Shown here in pieces: positions 37,555 to 46,042 of a stretch of 64,000 bases of DNA; within the stretch, counting starts at the first letter, position 1; every line of letters begins with the position of its first letter. A program made the position numbers and the translations under genes. The notes under the pieces are model-generated. The model was not told the DNA's origin and did no database searches. It saw nothing but the letters and a program-made list of their open reading frames with translations. Origin of the DNA: JAPOUP01 sp965203255 (lineage in GTDB: Bacteria > Pseudomonadota > Alphaproteobacteria > Rhodobacterales > Rhodobacteraceae); the NCBI GenBank assembly GCA_965203255.1, contig OZ241882.1:3906001-3970000 (forward strand). The letters run 5' to 3'.

Positions 37555-38850
37555 GTGTCGAATCAAAGTTTTGGTCTGCCGGAAGGCATTCATACCGTAG
37601 CCATGGGAATTGGCGATGCCAACGGAATCATGCGGGGCAAACGGATTCCTGCAAGCCATTGGGACAGGACATGCAGTAGCGGAAACGCAATGTCGATTGC
37701 CACTTTCGCCATCGACATGACCTGCGACGTCTGGGATACGCCCTATGTCAATTTCGGCAACGGCTACCCGGACATGCATATCTTTCCGAACAGCCGTCCG
37801 GTTGAGATGCCTTGGGAGCCAGGGGTAGCGGTCTGCTTTGGACGGGCCGAGGGGACCGATCACAAGCCAGTTCCCCTTGACCCCCGGATGGCTTTGGTCC
37901 GTCAGGTCGAGCGCGCCGCCTCCATGGGCTACACCGTCAATGTCGGAACAGAACTCGAATTCTACCTGCTGGATCCGGAAACCGCCCTGCCCAGGGATCA
38001 GGGCATCGGAGTCTATGGCCTGGATCGCGCCGCAGAACTCGAGCATGTGCTCGGCCCGATCCGTCGGCAGATCAATGAGTGCGGCATCCCGATCGAGCAG
38101 TCAAATCCAGAATACGCCGCAGGACAGGTCGAAGTCAACATCCGCTATGATGAGGCGCTAAAGGCTGCCGACCGGGTGGTCATGTTCCGCAGTCTCGTAC
38201 GCCAACTGGCGTCAGCGAATGGTTACCGCGCCACCTTCATGGCCAAGCCCTTCTTCGATGGGTCCGGAAACGGGTTCCACACCCATTATTCCCTGTGGAA
38301 GGGCGACACCAACGTCTTTTGTGACAGCGGAAAGCTCAGTGGTCTGGGACGCGTCTTCGTTGGTGGCCTGCAGAAGCGCATGGCGGAAATGGCGATCTGC
38401 GGTTCACCGACGCCAAATGGTTTCCGAAGGAGGCAGCCCTACTCGTTCTGCCCAATCAACAACACGTGGGGAGGGGACAACCGGACCGTGGGAATTCGTG
38501 TCATTGAAGGATCGCCCGGCGCGACCCGCGTCGAAAAGCGGGACGCCGGCGCAGATGCGAACCCCTATTACCTGCTTGCAGCCGAGATCGCAGCTGGACT
38601 GGACGGCATTGAGCGGAAGACCGAGCCTTCCGCCAGAACCGAGGGCAACGCGTATGAGTGCGAGGAGGCCGAACCGATTCCCACCGACGCTCCCACCGCA
38701 GTTGCGCTCGCCCGCGGTTCGGACTGGCTCAAGGCAGTGATGGGCGCCGACTGTCACGAACTCTACCTGCAGCAGGCCGAGCGCGAGATCGAGTTCATGG
38801 CCGGTCAGATCACTCCGGTCGAAACCCAACGCTACCTTGCGAATTTCTGA
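37555..38850 (+). CDS. Glutamine-synthetase-like gamma-glutamyl-amine ligase
   Basis: A 431-residue member of the GS family, in the subgroup that includes PuuA, GlnT and IpuC (gamma-glutamyl amides). Visible sites: VGTELEFYLL (metal-binding Glu), EQSNPEYAAGQVEVN, HTHYSLW (His near the glutamate site), NRTVGIRV and RVEKRDAGADANPYY. The GTG start has GGGAGA five bases upstream. It is the first gene of the shell-protein operon, and the next gene begins on its last stop base. By analogy it joins glutamate to an amine substrate; which amine is not evident. Confidence 0.82.
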   Translation: MSNQSFGLPEGIHTVAMGIGDANGIMRGKRIPASHWDRTCSSGNAMSIATFAIDMTCDVWDTPYVNFGNGYPDMHIFPNSRPVEMPWEPGVAVCFGRAEGTDHKPVPLDPRMALVRQVERAASMGYTVNVGTELEFYLLDPETALPRDQGIGVYGLDRAAELEHVLGPIRRQINECGIPIEQSNPEYAAGQVEVNIRYDEALKAADRVVMFRSLVRQLASANGYRATFMAKPFFDGSGNGFHTHYSLWKGDTNVFCDSGKLSGLGRVFVGGLQKRMAEMAICGSPTPNGFRRRQPYSFCPINNTWGGDNRTVGIRVIEGSPGATRVEKRDAGADANPYYLLAAEIAAGLDGIERKTEPSARTEGNAYECEEAEPIPTDAPTAVALARGSDWLKAVMGADCHELYLQQAEREIEFMAGQITPVETQRYLANF

Positions 38851-39122
38851 TGAAGATCGGTCGAGTCACAGGAACCGTAACCGCAACGGCAAAGGACGCC
38901 CGGCTAGTTGGGCTGAAGCTGCTTGTCGCTGACGTCATCGACGGAGCGGGCAAAGTCCTGGAACCATCGCTGGTGGCCGTGGATACCTGCGGAGCCGGCG
39001 TCGGGGACGAGATCCTGATCACATTCGGCACTGCCGCAAGGCTTCCCCAGGGCATATCCGGTGCGCCTGTTGACGCCGCTGCTGTGGCAGTCGTGGACCG
39101 CATCGACATCAGCTTGAAATGA
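38850..39122 (+). CDS. Microcompartment vertex protein, EutN/CcmL family (BMC-P)
   Basis: A 90-residue pentamer-forming shell protein that caps the vertices of a bacterial microcompartment. The opening MKIGRVTGTVTATAKD, the segment GLKLLVADVIDGAGK and AVDTCGAGVGDEILITFG are classic EutN/CcmL features. Its ATG shares one base with the ligase stop codon. Confidence 0.9.
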   Translation: MKIGRVTGTVTATAKDARLVGLKLLVADVIDGAGKVLEPSLVAVDTCGAGVGDEILITFGTAARLPQGISGAPVDAAAVAVVDRIDISLK

Positions 39123-39200
39123 GAAAAGGTTCGGAATGCCGGAAACGGCTTGTGGTCCGGGCAATTCAGAGGACATGAAAAAACATCAAGGAGAGTACAC

Positions 39201-39497
39201 ATGGCGAAACCAACAGCAGGCCAGACGGCGCTTGGCATGATCGAAACCCGGGGCCTTGTGGCCTCGATCGAGGCCGCTGACGCAATGGTTAAGGCGGCGT
39301 CTGTCAACATCATCTGCCAGACCAGATCCGGAGGTGGTTTGGTATCGACACTTGTGCGCGGGGAGGTTGGCGCGGTGAAGGCGGCGACCGACGCAGGTGC
39401 GACGGCAGCGAACAGGGTCGGCGAGGTCGTCGCAGTTCATGTCATAGCGAGGCCGCACGATGAATTGGAAGCGATCATTGAGAGTCTGGCGGGATAG
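39201..39497 (+). CDS. Microcompartment hexameric shell protein (BMC-H)
   Basis: A 98-residue single BMC-domain protein. ALGMIETRGLVASIEAADAM is the hallmark start of the fold, and LVSTLVRGEVGAVKAATDAG contains the segment that lines the hexamer pore. AAGGAG precedes the ATG at 39201. As the only BMC-H gene here it should form most shell facets. Confidence 0.93.
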   Translation: MAKPTAGQTALGMIETRGLVASIEAADAMVKAASVNIICQTRSGGGLVSTLVRGEVGAVKAATDAGATAANRVGEVVAVHVIARPHDELEAIIESLAG

Positions 39498-39566
39498 CAT
39501 CGTAAAGAGGCCACACGAATCGTTTCCGGATGCCCTCAAAGCAGGTCTTGAGGATGGAACAGGGTG

Positions 39567-40751
39567 ATGAGCAGCGATTTCACTGAATTCGCCGAGGTGG
39601 CGGCGCGACGGACTTCCGCGCCTGTTGCCGCTGCGCCCAGTTTCTCCCGGATCGCGTTGCTGGGAGGTGGCGAAGACGCTCGGCTTGTCGCCGCACTTTG
39701 CCTTGCTGTAGGTGCGGATGTGACATTGTTCTCTGCCTATGGCGCGGAACTGGAGTCAATGCGTGCGTCATCCGGAATTTCGCTCCGGGGCGCTGGGCCG
39801 GTTGGAACATATCAGGTCGACCGTGAAGATGTGCAATCCGTACGAACGACGGCTGAGCTCGACGCTGCTGTTAGAGACGCTGAGGTCATCTTCCTGACTG
39901 GGCCCGTGCACAAGCAACGCACCTACGCAATGGTGCTGGCGGATCATCTCACCGACGGGCAGGTTTTGGTCCTCGCGCCAGGGCGCTCGTTGGGTGCTCT
40001 CGAAACCGCGTGGTTCCTTCGGATAGGAGGAGCCACTGCAGACGTCACAATCGTCGAGGCACAGGGGCTTCCTTACTGGATAGGCGCGGAGGGCGCCGTC
40101 CTACACCTGTCAGAAGCGGAGCGGCCGGTTGCCGCGACGCTCCCCAGCGGGCGGCAACAGGTCCTTGCCCGGCTGCAACGATTGCTGCCTTCAACTCCGA
40201 AAGACAGTGTCGTCGCTTCGGGCTTCGCGGACGGTTCCGCTCTAGTGGAATTCCCTGCACTTCTCATGAGTGGTCCGGCTATCGGATCAGGTGCCGTTCG
40301 AGTGCCGGCGGGTGGCAACCCTCTCCCGGAGAATCAGACCTTCGCGGCATTGATTGGCCCCGAACAACGGCGTGTCATCGGTCTTCTGGCTGAGGAACGT
40401 CGTGCCGTCGCGCATGCGTATGGCATTCGGGATCTTCCTGACCTGGACGCTTGGATCACCTCCCATGCCGGTGCGGAACGTGGCGCAGGTGCACGGCCCG
40501 TTCCCGAACCAGATGGAGCGAGGCGACTTCTCCGGGACGGCGTGATCGGCTCGCTTGTTCCGTTGGAATCCGCAGCGAAGCTCACTGGAATCGATGTTCC
40601 AGTCACCCGTTCCATGATCACTCTTGCATCCGCGGTTCTCGGTGCCGATGTCGCCGCCGCAGGACGTCGTCTCGATACGATCGGAATCGACGCAACGGAT
40701 GCCAGTTGCGCCCGCAAGGCAATGGACAAAGTCGCCACAGGAGGCCGCTAA
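39567..40751 (+). CDS. NAD(P)-binding opine/6-phosphogluconate-dehydrogenase-like protein in microcompartment operon
   Basis: A 394-residue two-domain dehydrogenase-like protein. The N-terminal Rossmann fold has IALLGGGEDARLVAALCLAV (GGGxxA variant) and a later conserved stretch LVLAPGRSLGALETAWFL; the C-terminal helical domain includes FADGSALVEFPALLMSGPAI. This resembles the octopine/opine dehydrogenase superfamily, which reductively couple amino acids to keto acids or work in reverse. Its position between BMC-H and the aldehyde dehydrogenase suggests an encapsulated role, perhaps acting on an amine or its imine. Not a component of well-known microcompartments that I recall. Confidence 0.65.
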   Translation: MSSDFTEFAEVAARRTSAPVAAAPSFSRIALLGGGEDARLVAALCLAVGADVTLFSAYGAELESMRASSGISLRGAGPVGTYQVDREDVQSVRTTAELDAAVRDAEVIFLTGPVHKQRTYAMVLADHLTDGQVLVLAPGRSLGALETAWFLRIGGATADVTIVEAQGLPYWIGAEGAVLHLSEAERPVAATLPSGRQQVLARLQRLLPSTPKDSVVASGFADGSALVEFPALLMSGPAIGSGAVRVPAGGNPLPENQTFAALIGPEQRRVIGLLAEERRAVAHAYGIRDLPDLDAWITSHAGAERGAGARPVPEPDGARRLLRDGVIGSLVPLESAAKLTGIDVPVTRSMITLASAVLGADVAAAGRRLDTIGIDATDASCARKAMDKVATGGR

Positions 40752-42130
40752 TGGATGCGGATCTCAGGTCAATCGCGTTGGCCCGCCGCTGCGCGGAGAC
40801 GGCGTTTGAAGCATACAGGCAGTTCCTCGGCACTGACCCTGGCCATATTGATTCCATTGTCGAGGCCATGGCTTCCGCAGTCGAACCCGAAGCGAAGCGC
40901 CTCGGCCAGATGGCACACGAGGAAACCGGCTACGGCCATCCCGAGCATAAGCGTGTCAAGGACCTGATGAACGCCCGCGGCACTGCGGATTGGCTGCGTG
41001 GTGTAACCACATTAGGAATGCTCTGGCGCGATGATGCGACCAAGGTCGCCGCCTTTGGTGAGCCCATGGGAGTCGTCGCAGCACTGATCCCAGTGACCAA
41101 CCCTACATCAACTGTGATATTCAAGGTGTTGAGTGCCGTGAAGTCCGGCAATGCAATCGTATGCGCCCCTCACCCCCGCGCGGTCAGGTGCGGCAATGAG
41201 GTTGCCCGAATCATGTCAGGCGCGGCCGAAGGAATGGGTGCGCCCAAAGGCTTGATCCAATGCCTCGAGGAAGTGACGGTTCAGGGAACCACCGAGTTGA
41301 TGCGTCACCGGCGCACCTCCGTGATCATGGCAACTGGCGGACCCGGGATGGTACGGGCCGCCTATTCATCTGGCAAACCAACATTGGCGGTCGGTGCCGG
41401 CAACGTCCCCTGCTACGTCCATAGTTCCATGGCGAGGGACTTACGCGAGGTCGCCGAGCAGATTGTCGCGTCAAAGAGCTTCGACTTCGGTACGGCCTGC
41501 GTATCGGAGCAGGCCGTCATCGCCGACCCCGAAATCGCGCGCGAGCTTCGGCAGGAACTGAAGCTTGCGGGCTGCTATTTCTGCACACCTGTCGAGGCGG
41601 ATCGACTGGCCGGAACGATTTTCTCGGATGGCAGGTCCATGAATCCCGAACGCGTGGGCCAAGCACCCGGGAAACTGGCGGAACTGGCAGGATTCTCATT
41701 GCCGCCACGTACGAAGTGCATTGTCAGCGAAGAGAGCGAAGTCGGATGGCAGCGCCCACTTTCAGCCGAGAAGCTCAACCCGGTTCTGGCATTCTACGAA
41801 GCCAAGGACAGCAACCATGCGATCGAACTGTCCCATGCGGTGGCAAAATTTGGGGGCTGGGGCCATAGTGCAGTGGTGCATAGCCATGCTCCGGATATCG
41901 TCGCTCGATTTTCCACAATTCCCACAGGTCGCGTGCTCGTCAATGTTCCGGCAATTCACGGCGGAGCTGGATACGCGACAGATCTGGAGCCAAGCTTCAT
42001 GCTTGGCACCGGCACCTGGTCCGGGTCGATGACTTCAGACAACGTCACCGCGCTTCATCTGATCAATATCAAACGCGTTGCATGGGCAAACCGGCCCTGG
42101 CGCGACATTCATGAGGAGTTCGGCGTATGA
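40751..42130 (+). CDS. CoA-acylating-type aldehyde dehydrogenase (PduP/EutE-like)
   Basis: A 459-residue aldehyde dehydrogenase of the microcompartment class. Visible: IPVTNPTSTVIFKVLSAVKS (cofactor site), GAGNVPCYV, the catalytic Cys in FDFGTACVSEQAVI and the C-terminal GTWSGSMTSDNVTALHLIN, all typical of PduP/EutE. It would oxidise the aldehyde sequestered by the shell to an acyl-CoA with NAD+. The first base of its ATG is the last base of the preceding stop codon, and its stop overlaps the BMC-T start as ATGA. Confidence 0.88.
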   Translation: MDADLRSIALARRCAETAFEAYRQFLGTDPGHIDSIVEAMASAVEPEAKRLGQMAHEETGYGHPEHKRVKDLMNARGTADWLRGVTTLGMLWRDDATKVAAFGEPMGVVAALIPVTNPTSTVIFKVLSAVKSGNAIVCAPHPRAVRCGNEVARIMSGAAEGMGAPKGLIQCLEEVTVQGTTELMRHRRTSVIMATGGPGMVRAAYSSGKPTLAVGAGNVPCYVHSSMARDLREVAEQIVASKSFDFGTACVSEQAVIADPEIARELRQELKLAGCYFCTPVEADRLAGTIFSDGRSMNPERVGQAPGKLAELAGFSLPPRTKCIVSEESEVGWQRPLSAEKLNPVLAFYEAKDSNHAIELSHAVAKFGGWGHSAVVHSHAPDIVARFSTIPTGRVLVNVPAIHGGAGYATDLEPSFMLGTGTWSGSMTSDNVTALHLINIKRVAWANRPWRDIHEEFGV

Positions 42131-42750
42131 GTGACATCACGATCAGGGCGCTGATGCAGATTGACAACCTGCAGCCCAAGTTCGCCGCATACAACGGCGC
42201 AACAGTGCAGGGCTCCATTCCACTCTCGGGCGACACCGTTCTGGTTGGTGAACTGGCCCCGGGAAACTGCGTTTTCCCGCTGATCGACCGGGCGCTGAAG
42301 GCGTCATCTGTCGAAGCCACAACACAGTTGGTAGAACGGGAGTTCGGTTTCTTCATCCTTCGTTCACCATCGAACGCTGAAGTGACCCAGGCAAGGAACG
42401 CAATTCTTGGCGAACTGGGTGCGGCGATGTCCGACCGCCTGAAACCAAGTGTGGCATCGACCCAGATCATCACGTCGGTCGAGCCCTATCAGGCCCAGTT
42501 GCTGAACAAGTGGCGCAAGGGAACGCTCGTGGTGCCAGGTCAGACTCTCGGTATCATCGAGTGTGCGCCTGCCGCGTATGTGTCAATAGCGGCGAATGAA
42601 GCGGAGAAGGCTGCCGAAATCGACATAGTCGAGGTCCGGGCCGTGGGTAGGTTCGGCCGACTTTTCATATCTGGCTCCGAGGATTCGGTGACAACCGCAG
42701 TCGAAGCCGCATCGAGCGCAGTTGAAGCGGTGGAAGGCCGCGAAACCTAG
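42127..42750 (+). CDS. Tandem-domain microcompartment shell protein (BMC-T)
   Basis: A 207-residue protein with two BMC domains: the first around IRALMQIDNLQPKFAAYNGA, the second around KWRKGTLVVPGQTLGIIECA (first residues of the repeat fold), giving a pseudohexameric trimer. BMC-T proteins often form gated pores for larger molecules. Overlaps the aldehyde dehydrogenase stop by ATGA and abuts the next gene. Confidence 0.85.
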   Translation: MSDITIRALMQIDNLQPKFAAYNGATVQGSIPLSGDTVLVGELAPGNCVFPLIDRALKASSVEATTQLVEREFGFFILRSPSNAEVTQARNAILGELGAAMSDRLKPSVASTQIITSVEPYQAQLLNKWRKGTLVVPGQTLGIIECAPAAYVSIAANEAEKAAEIDIVEVRAVGRFGRLFISGSEDSVTTAVEAASSAVEAVEGRET

Positions 42751-43929
42751 ATGGCACGGGTCGTCGGGTCCGAAACGATTGAGGACGCCAGGCAACGCGG
42801 GCGAACCGTCTTCGAGATCCTTCCTGGCGACATCGTCACTGAGATGGCACGGGAAACCGCCGCGAGAATCGGGATCCGATTGGCCCACGGACCTCTGGAG
42901 CGAGTGGTTCCCGTCCGCACCGTTGGCGCGGCAGCAATAAGGCGCGTTCTCTACCGCAGATCAGCGAAGTGGGCGGCACCCGCCAAGGCTGCTCGACCTC
43001 AGGCGCGGAGGTTCTCCAGACTGGCGATCATCGGTGCCGGCGGAGTGGGGGGCAACATTGCGCACCTCGCCGCGAACGCGAACATCGCAAGAGAGGTTGT
43101 CCTGGTTGACATTGCCTGCGGACTTGCCGCCGCAACAGCACTCGACCTCAACCATGCCGCCGGCATCACCGGCACTGGTACACGCTGTTCCGGCGGGGAG
43201 GATCCGGGCTTGGTCTCCGATGCCGATGTCGTGGTTGTCACGGCAGGTCGGGCGCGGGCGCCTGGAATGGGTCGCGCTGATCTGACAGAGATCAACAGAC
43301 GCGTCATCCATGCGGCTGCCGAGGCAATTCAAACCCAAGCCCCACTTGCTGTTGTCATCGTTGTAACCAACCCCCTTGATGAAATGACAGCGGAAATGCT
43401 CCAGGCCACTGGATTCCCTCGCGAGCGGGTACTCGGCATGGCCGGTACCCTGGATTCCAGCCGCTTCCGCAGCGCTCTTGCCGCAGCGGCTAGGGTCGAA
43501 CCTGCTGATGTCAACGCCATCACGCTCGGCAGCCACGGGGATGAAATGATCCCTCTTGCCTCGCTGGCACGCATCAGGGACCAGCCCCTGTCAAAGTTCC
43601 TGACAGAAGAAGAGATTGACGCCTGCAGCAGGGAAGCTGTCGCCGGCGGCGGACATGTTGTGGCGCTCAAGAGATCGGGCTCCGCCACAATCGCGCCAGC
43701 CCATGCAACAGTCGAGATGCTCGACCACATACGTGGTGCTCGCGCCGGACCCGTTCCTGTTTCGGTGATGCTCAAGGGAGAATACGGCATTGAAGGCGTG
43801 GTGCTGGGAGTTCCCGCGCATCTTGGTGCGACCGGGTTGATCCGTGTCGAAATCCTGAACCTCACGGAGGCCGAGCACACGTCGCTTCGGTCTGCGGCTG
43901 ACGCGATTCACGCCCGGTTGCCGCAATGA
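42751..43929 (+). CDS. Malate/lactate dehydrogenase-like protein with N-terminal extension
   Basis: A 392-residue protein. Residues about 88-390 form an LDH/MDH enzyme: RLAIIGAGGVGGNIAHLAA (NAD binding), VVVVTAGRARAPGMGR (substrate loop), VVTNPLDEMTAEM, LDSSRFRSALA, and the catalytic His in ITLGSHGDEMIPL. Residues 1-87 are an extra segment with LPGDIVTEMARETAARIGI, reminiscent of the short amphipathic motifs found in microcompartment enzymes. It could recycle NAD(H) within the shell. Directly follows BMC-T without a gap and overlaps ridA by ATGA. Confidence 0.82.
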   Translation: MARVVGSETIEDARQRGRTVFEILPGDIVTEMARETAARIGIRLAHGPLERVVPVRTVGAAAIRRVLYRRSAKWAAPAKAARPQARRFSRLAIIGAGGVGGNIAHLAANANIAREVVLVDIACGLAAATALDLNHAAGITGTGTRCSGGEDPGLVSDADVVVVTAGRARAPGMGRADLTEINRRVIHAAAEAIQTQAPLAVVIVVTNPLDEMTAEMLQATGFPRERVLGMAGTLDSSRFRSALAAAARVEPADVNAITLGSHGDEMIPLASLARIRDQPLSKFLTEEEIDACSREAVAGGGHVVALKRSGSATIAPAHATVEMLDHIRGARAGPVPVSVMLKGEYGIEGVVLGVPAHLGATGLIRVEILNLTEAEHTSLRSAADAIHARLPQ

Positions 43930-44354
43930 TCCGTAAATTCAGTTCGGGGGGGCGTTTTGAGGAGGCTGGCAGCTATTCCCGCGCAAAAAGGGTTGGAGCA
44001 TTCGTCTACGTTGCCGGAACCACCGCCATCGAGCCCACCGGCAAGCTGCATGCTCCCGGTGACTGTTATGCTCAGTCGGTATTCATCCTTGCCCGCATCG
44101 AGAAGGCCCTCAGGCAGGTTGGCGCTGAAATGCGCCATGTTGTCCGCACACGAGCCTATCTGACAGACATGGATCAGGCAGGCGGATTCGTCCGTGCTCA
44201 TGGCGAAGCATTCGAAGGCATCGATCCTGTGCTTACGGGAGTCCAGGCAGGCTTGACGCAGCCTGGAATGATGGTCGAGATCGACGTCGATGCAATCGTC
44301 CATGAGGCACTCGGTCTCCAGAAATCCATGCATGGAGATGATCGGAAACAATGA
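43926..44354 (+). CDS. RidA/YjgF-family enamine/imine deaminase
   Basis: A 142-residue member of the Rid superfamily with GAFVYVAGTTAIEPTG near the N-terminus and RTRAYLTDMDQAGGFVRAHG in the middle. RidA proteins hydrolyse reactive enamines and imines made by amine- and PLP-dependent enzymes. Last gene of the microcompartment operon (start overlaps the dehydrogenase stop), supporting an amine substrate for the pathway. Confidence 0.85.
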   Translation: MIRKFSSGGRFEEAGSYSRAKRVGAFVYVAGTTAIEPTGKLHAPGDCYAQSVFILARIEKALRQVGAEMRHVVRTRAYLTDMDQAGGFVRAHGEAFEGIDPVLTGVQAGLTQPGMMVEIDVDAIVHEALGLQKSMHGDDRKQ

Positions 44355-44360
44355 GCGGCC

Positions 44361-44473
44361 ATTCACTGTATACACCTGGAAGGCGCCGCCGCCTGCCTTT
44401 TACGGCAGCTACGGGCGATTTCGATTGACTTTGCCCAAGAGCGTTTGCTTTTTGTATACAGTATACAGTGAAT
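44361..44473. promoter_or_regulatory. Operator region of ABC transporter operon
   Basis: TGTATACAGTATACA (44453-44467) is a palindrome with one central base and matches the core of the operator at 37496. In addition ATTCACTGTATAC (44361-44373) and GTATACAGTGAAT (44461-44473) are perfect 13-base inverted repeats 87 bases apart, so a second half-site lies just after ridA. This arrangement could allow DNA looping between the shell operon's end and the transporter promoter. Confidence 0.65.
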
Positions 44474-44517
44474 GATGCATGGGCAGATGCCATTCCAGAA
44501 CCAAGGGAGGTTAGACA

Positions 44518-45810
44518 ATGTTCCGCAGAATATCTATCTTCGGCACCGCGTTTGCCGGTGCTGTCGCAATCGCCGCTTCTGCCGGCGCGGAGATCAAGGT
44601 GGGTTTCATCGGCTCGCTTAGTTCAGATACCGGGCTTTCCACTCTTCGCGGCGCCGAAATCGCCATTGATGAGTTAAACGCGGCGGGAGGGGCGCTGGAT
44701 CAGGAGATCGTGCTGGTCACCGCAGACACCGGTGAGGATGTCACTGAGGGAATCAAGGCCTACGAATATCTTGCCGAGACCGAAGAGGTCGATTTCATCA
44801 TTTCCGGATCCATCGATGACGTTTCACTGGGATGGCTCCCAAGAATGCAGGAGTACCGCATTCCCACCCTGGACACCTGGACCAGCTACATCGGCATCAT
44901 CGATATGGTGGTCGAGGAACCGGAGCTTATGGAGCCTTATTTCATGAACATCGCCTCCGACGAGGCGCTGGCGACGCTCTACATCAACTTCGGCGCGGAC
45001 GTGCTGAAGGGTCAGATGGGTTGGGAGAGTGTGGCGATCCTTGCGGAGGACACCGCGTTCGGTGGCGCGATCACCGGTCTGGTTACCGATGCGCTCGCGC
45101 CTGTCGCTGGAATTGAGGTGAAGGACATCATTGTTTACGACATCGGCACTGTGGATTTCGCCCCGATCTTTTCCAAAGCCCAGGCGAGTGGTGCCGATTT
45201 CATCTATCAGGTCAGTTCGGTGAACTCGCAGGTCATCTCCTCACAGTATGTGAAACTCCAGGTTCCCATGCCGATGACAGGAGTGAATGTGGCGGCGCTA
45301 GGTCTCGAATACTGGGAGGACACCGGCGGCGCGGGTGGCGGGATTTCGACCCTCTCACCGGTTCCGTCCGTGGGCTTTGAGCTTGATCCGGCGAGCCAGG
45401 CTTTCGTGGACACCTATCAGGCGAGATACGACACTCGACCCGAAGTGCCCCATTTCAATGGATTCAACGCCTATCACGGTCTGAAACAGGCCATGGCCGC
45501 TGCTGAAGAGGCGGGGGGCTTCGGAGACGTCTCGGCCTGGGCTGCGGCAATGGAAAAGCAGGATCTCAAGCTGGAAAAGGACGGCAAGCTGTGGCTACGC
45601 TACGGCTTCTGGCAACGCGACCAGATCGAACCCGTCACACAGCGGACCTATCCGCACAATGCGTTGTTCGACCTTGAGGCACCCTATGATTTCGCCCAGC
45701 CTTCGATGGTCGTGGTGCAGTGGCAGGAGGACGGCACCGTCGGTGTTGTCTATCCACCGGAATATGCAAACATGGACTTCGCTGTTCCCAGCTGGGTGCC
45801 TGTGAAGTGA
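44518..45810 (+). CDS. ABC transporter substrate-binding protein (branched-chain amino acid/amide type)
   Basis: A 430-residue periplasmic binding protein of the Peripla_BP_6 family. The signal peptide is MFRRISIFGTAFAGAVAIAA plus SAGA, followed by EIKVGFIGSLSSDTGLSTLRG and IAIDELNAAGGALDQEIVLV, typical of Liv/urea-amide binding proteins. GGGAGG precedes the ATG. It captures the substrate for the permeases encoded next; linkage to the shell operon and the shared operator suggest it is the amine metabolised there. A strong hairpin follows its stop codon. Confidence 0.87.
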   Translation: MFRRISIFGTAFAGAVAIAASAGAEIKVGFIGSLSSDTGLSTLRGAEIAIDELNAAGGALDQEIVLVTADTGEDVTEGIKAYEYLAETEEVDFIISGSIDDVSLGWLPRMQEYRIPTLDTWTSYIGIIDMVVEEPELMEPYFMNIASDEALATLYINFGADVLKGQMGWESVAILAEDTAFGGAITGLVTDALAPVAGIEVKDIIVYDIGTVDFAPIFSKAQASGADFIYQVSSVNSQVISSQYVKLQVPMPMTGVNVAALGLEYWEDTGGAGGGISTLSPVPSVGFELDPASQAFVDTYQARYDTRPEVPHFNGFNAYHGLKQAMAAAEEAGGFGDVSAWAAAMEKQDLKLEKDGKLWLRYGFWQRDQIEPVTQRTYPHNALFDLEAPYDFAQPSMVVVQWQEDGTVGVVYPPEYANMDFAVPSWVPVK

Positions 45811-45820
45811 TGCATGTGAT

Positions 45821-45845
45821 GGCGGGTGGGGAATGCCCACCCGCC
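45821..45845 (+). terminator. Hairpin between binding-protein and permease genes
   Basis: GGCGGGTGGG and CCCACCCGCC form a perfect 10-bp GC-rich stem with loop GAATG, eleven bases after the binding-protein stop. There is no T-run. Such structures usually stabilise the upstream message and partly reduce downstream transcription, giving more binding protein than permease. Confidence 0.75.
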
Positions 45846-46042
45846 CACTCCTCGATTGATGGTTCTGTTGTGAATCCTCCAATGTCGGCGCTGAAATCAC
45901 GACCGGCTTCCGTACCTGAGAGATCCACGGCATTTCGAGACCTGGCCTTCAGCCGCTTCAGAAGGGCTCCATCAGCCCGATCAATGCAGGCGGACGCAGA
46001 AGCCGGGCATTCGCACGGTTCCACAACGGAACAAGCTGCCGC

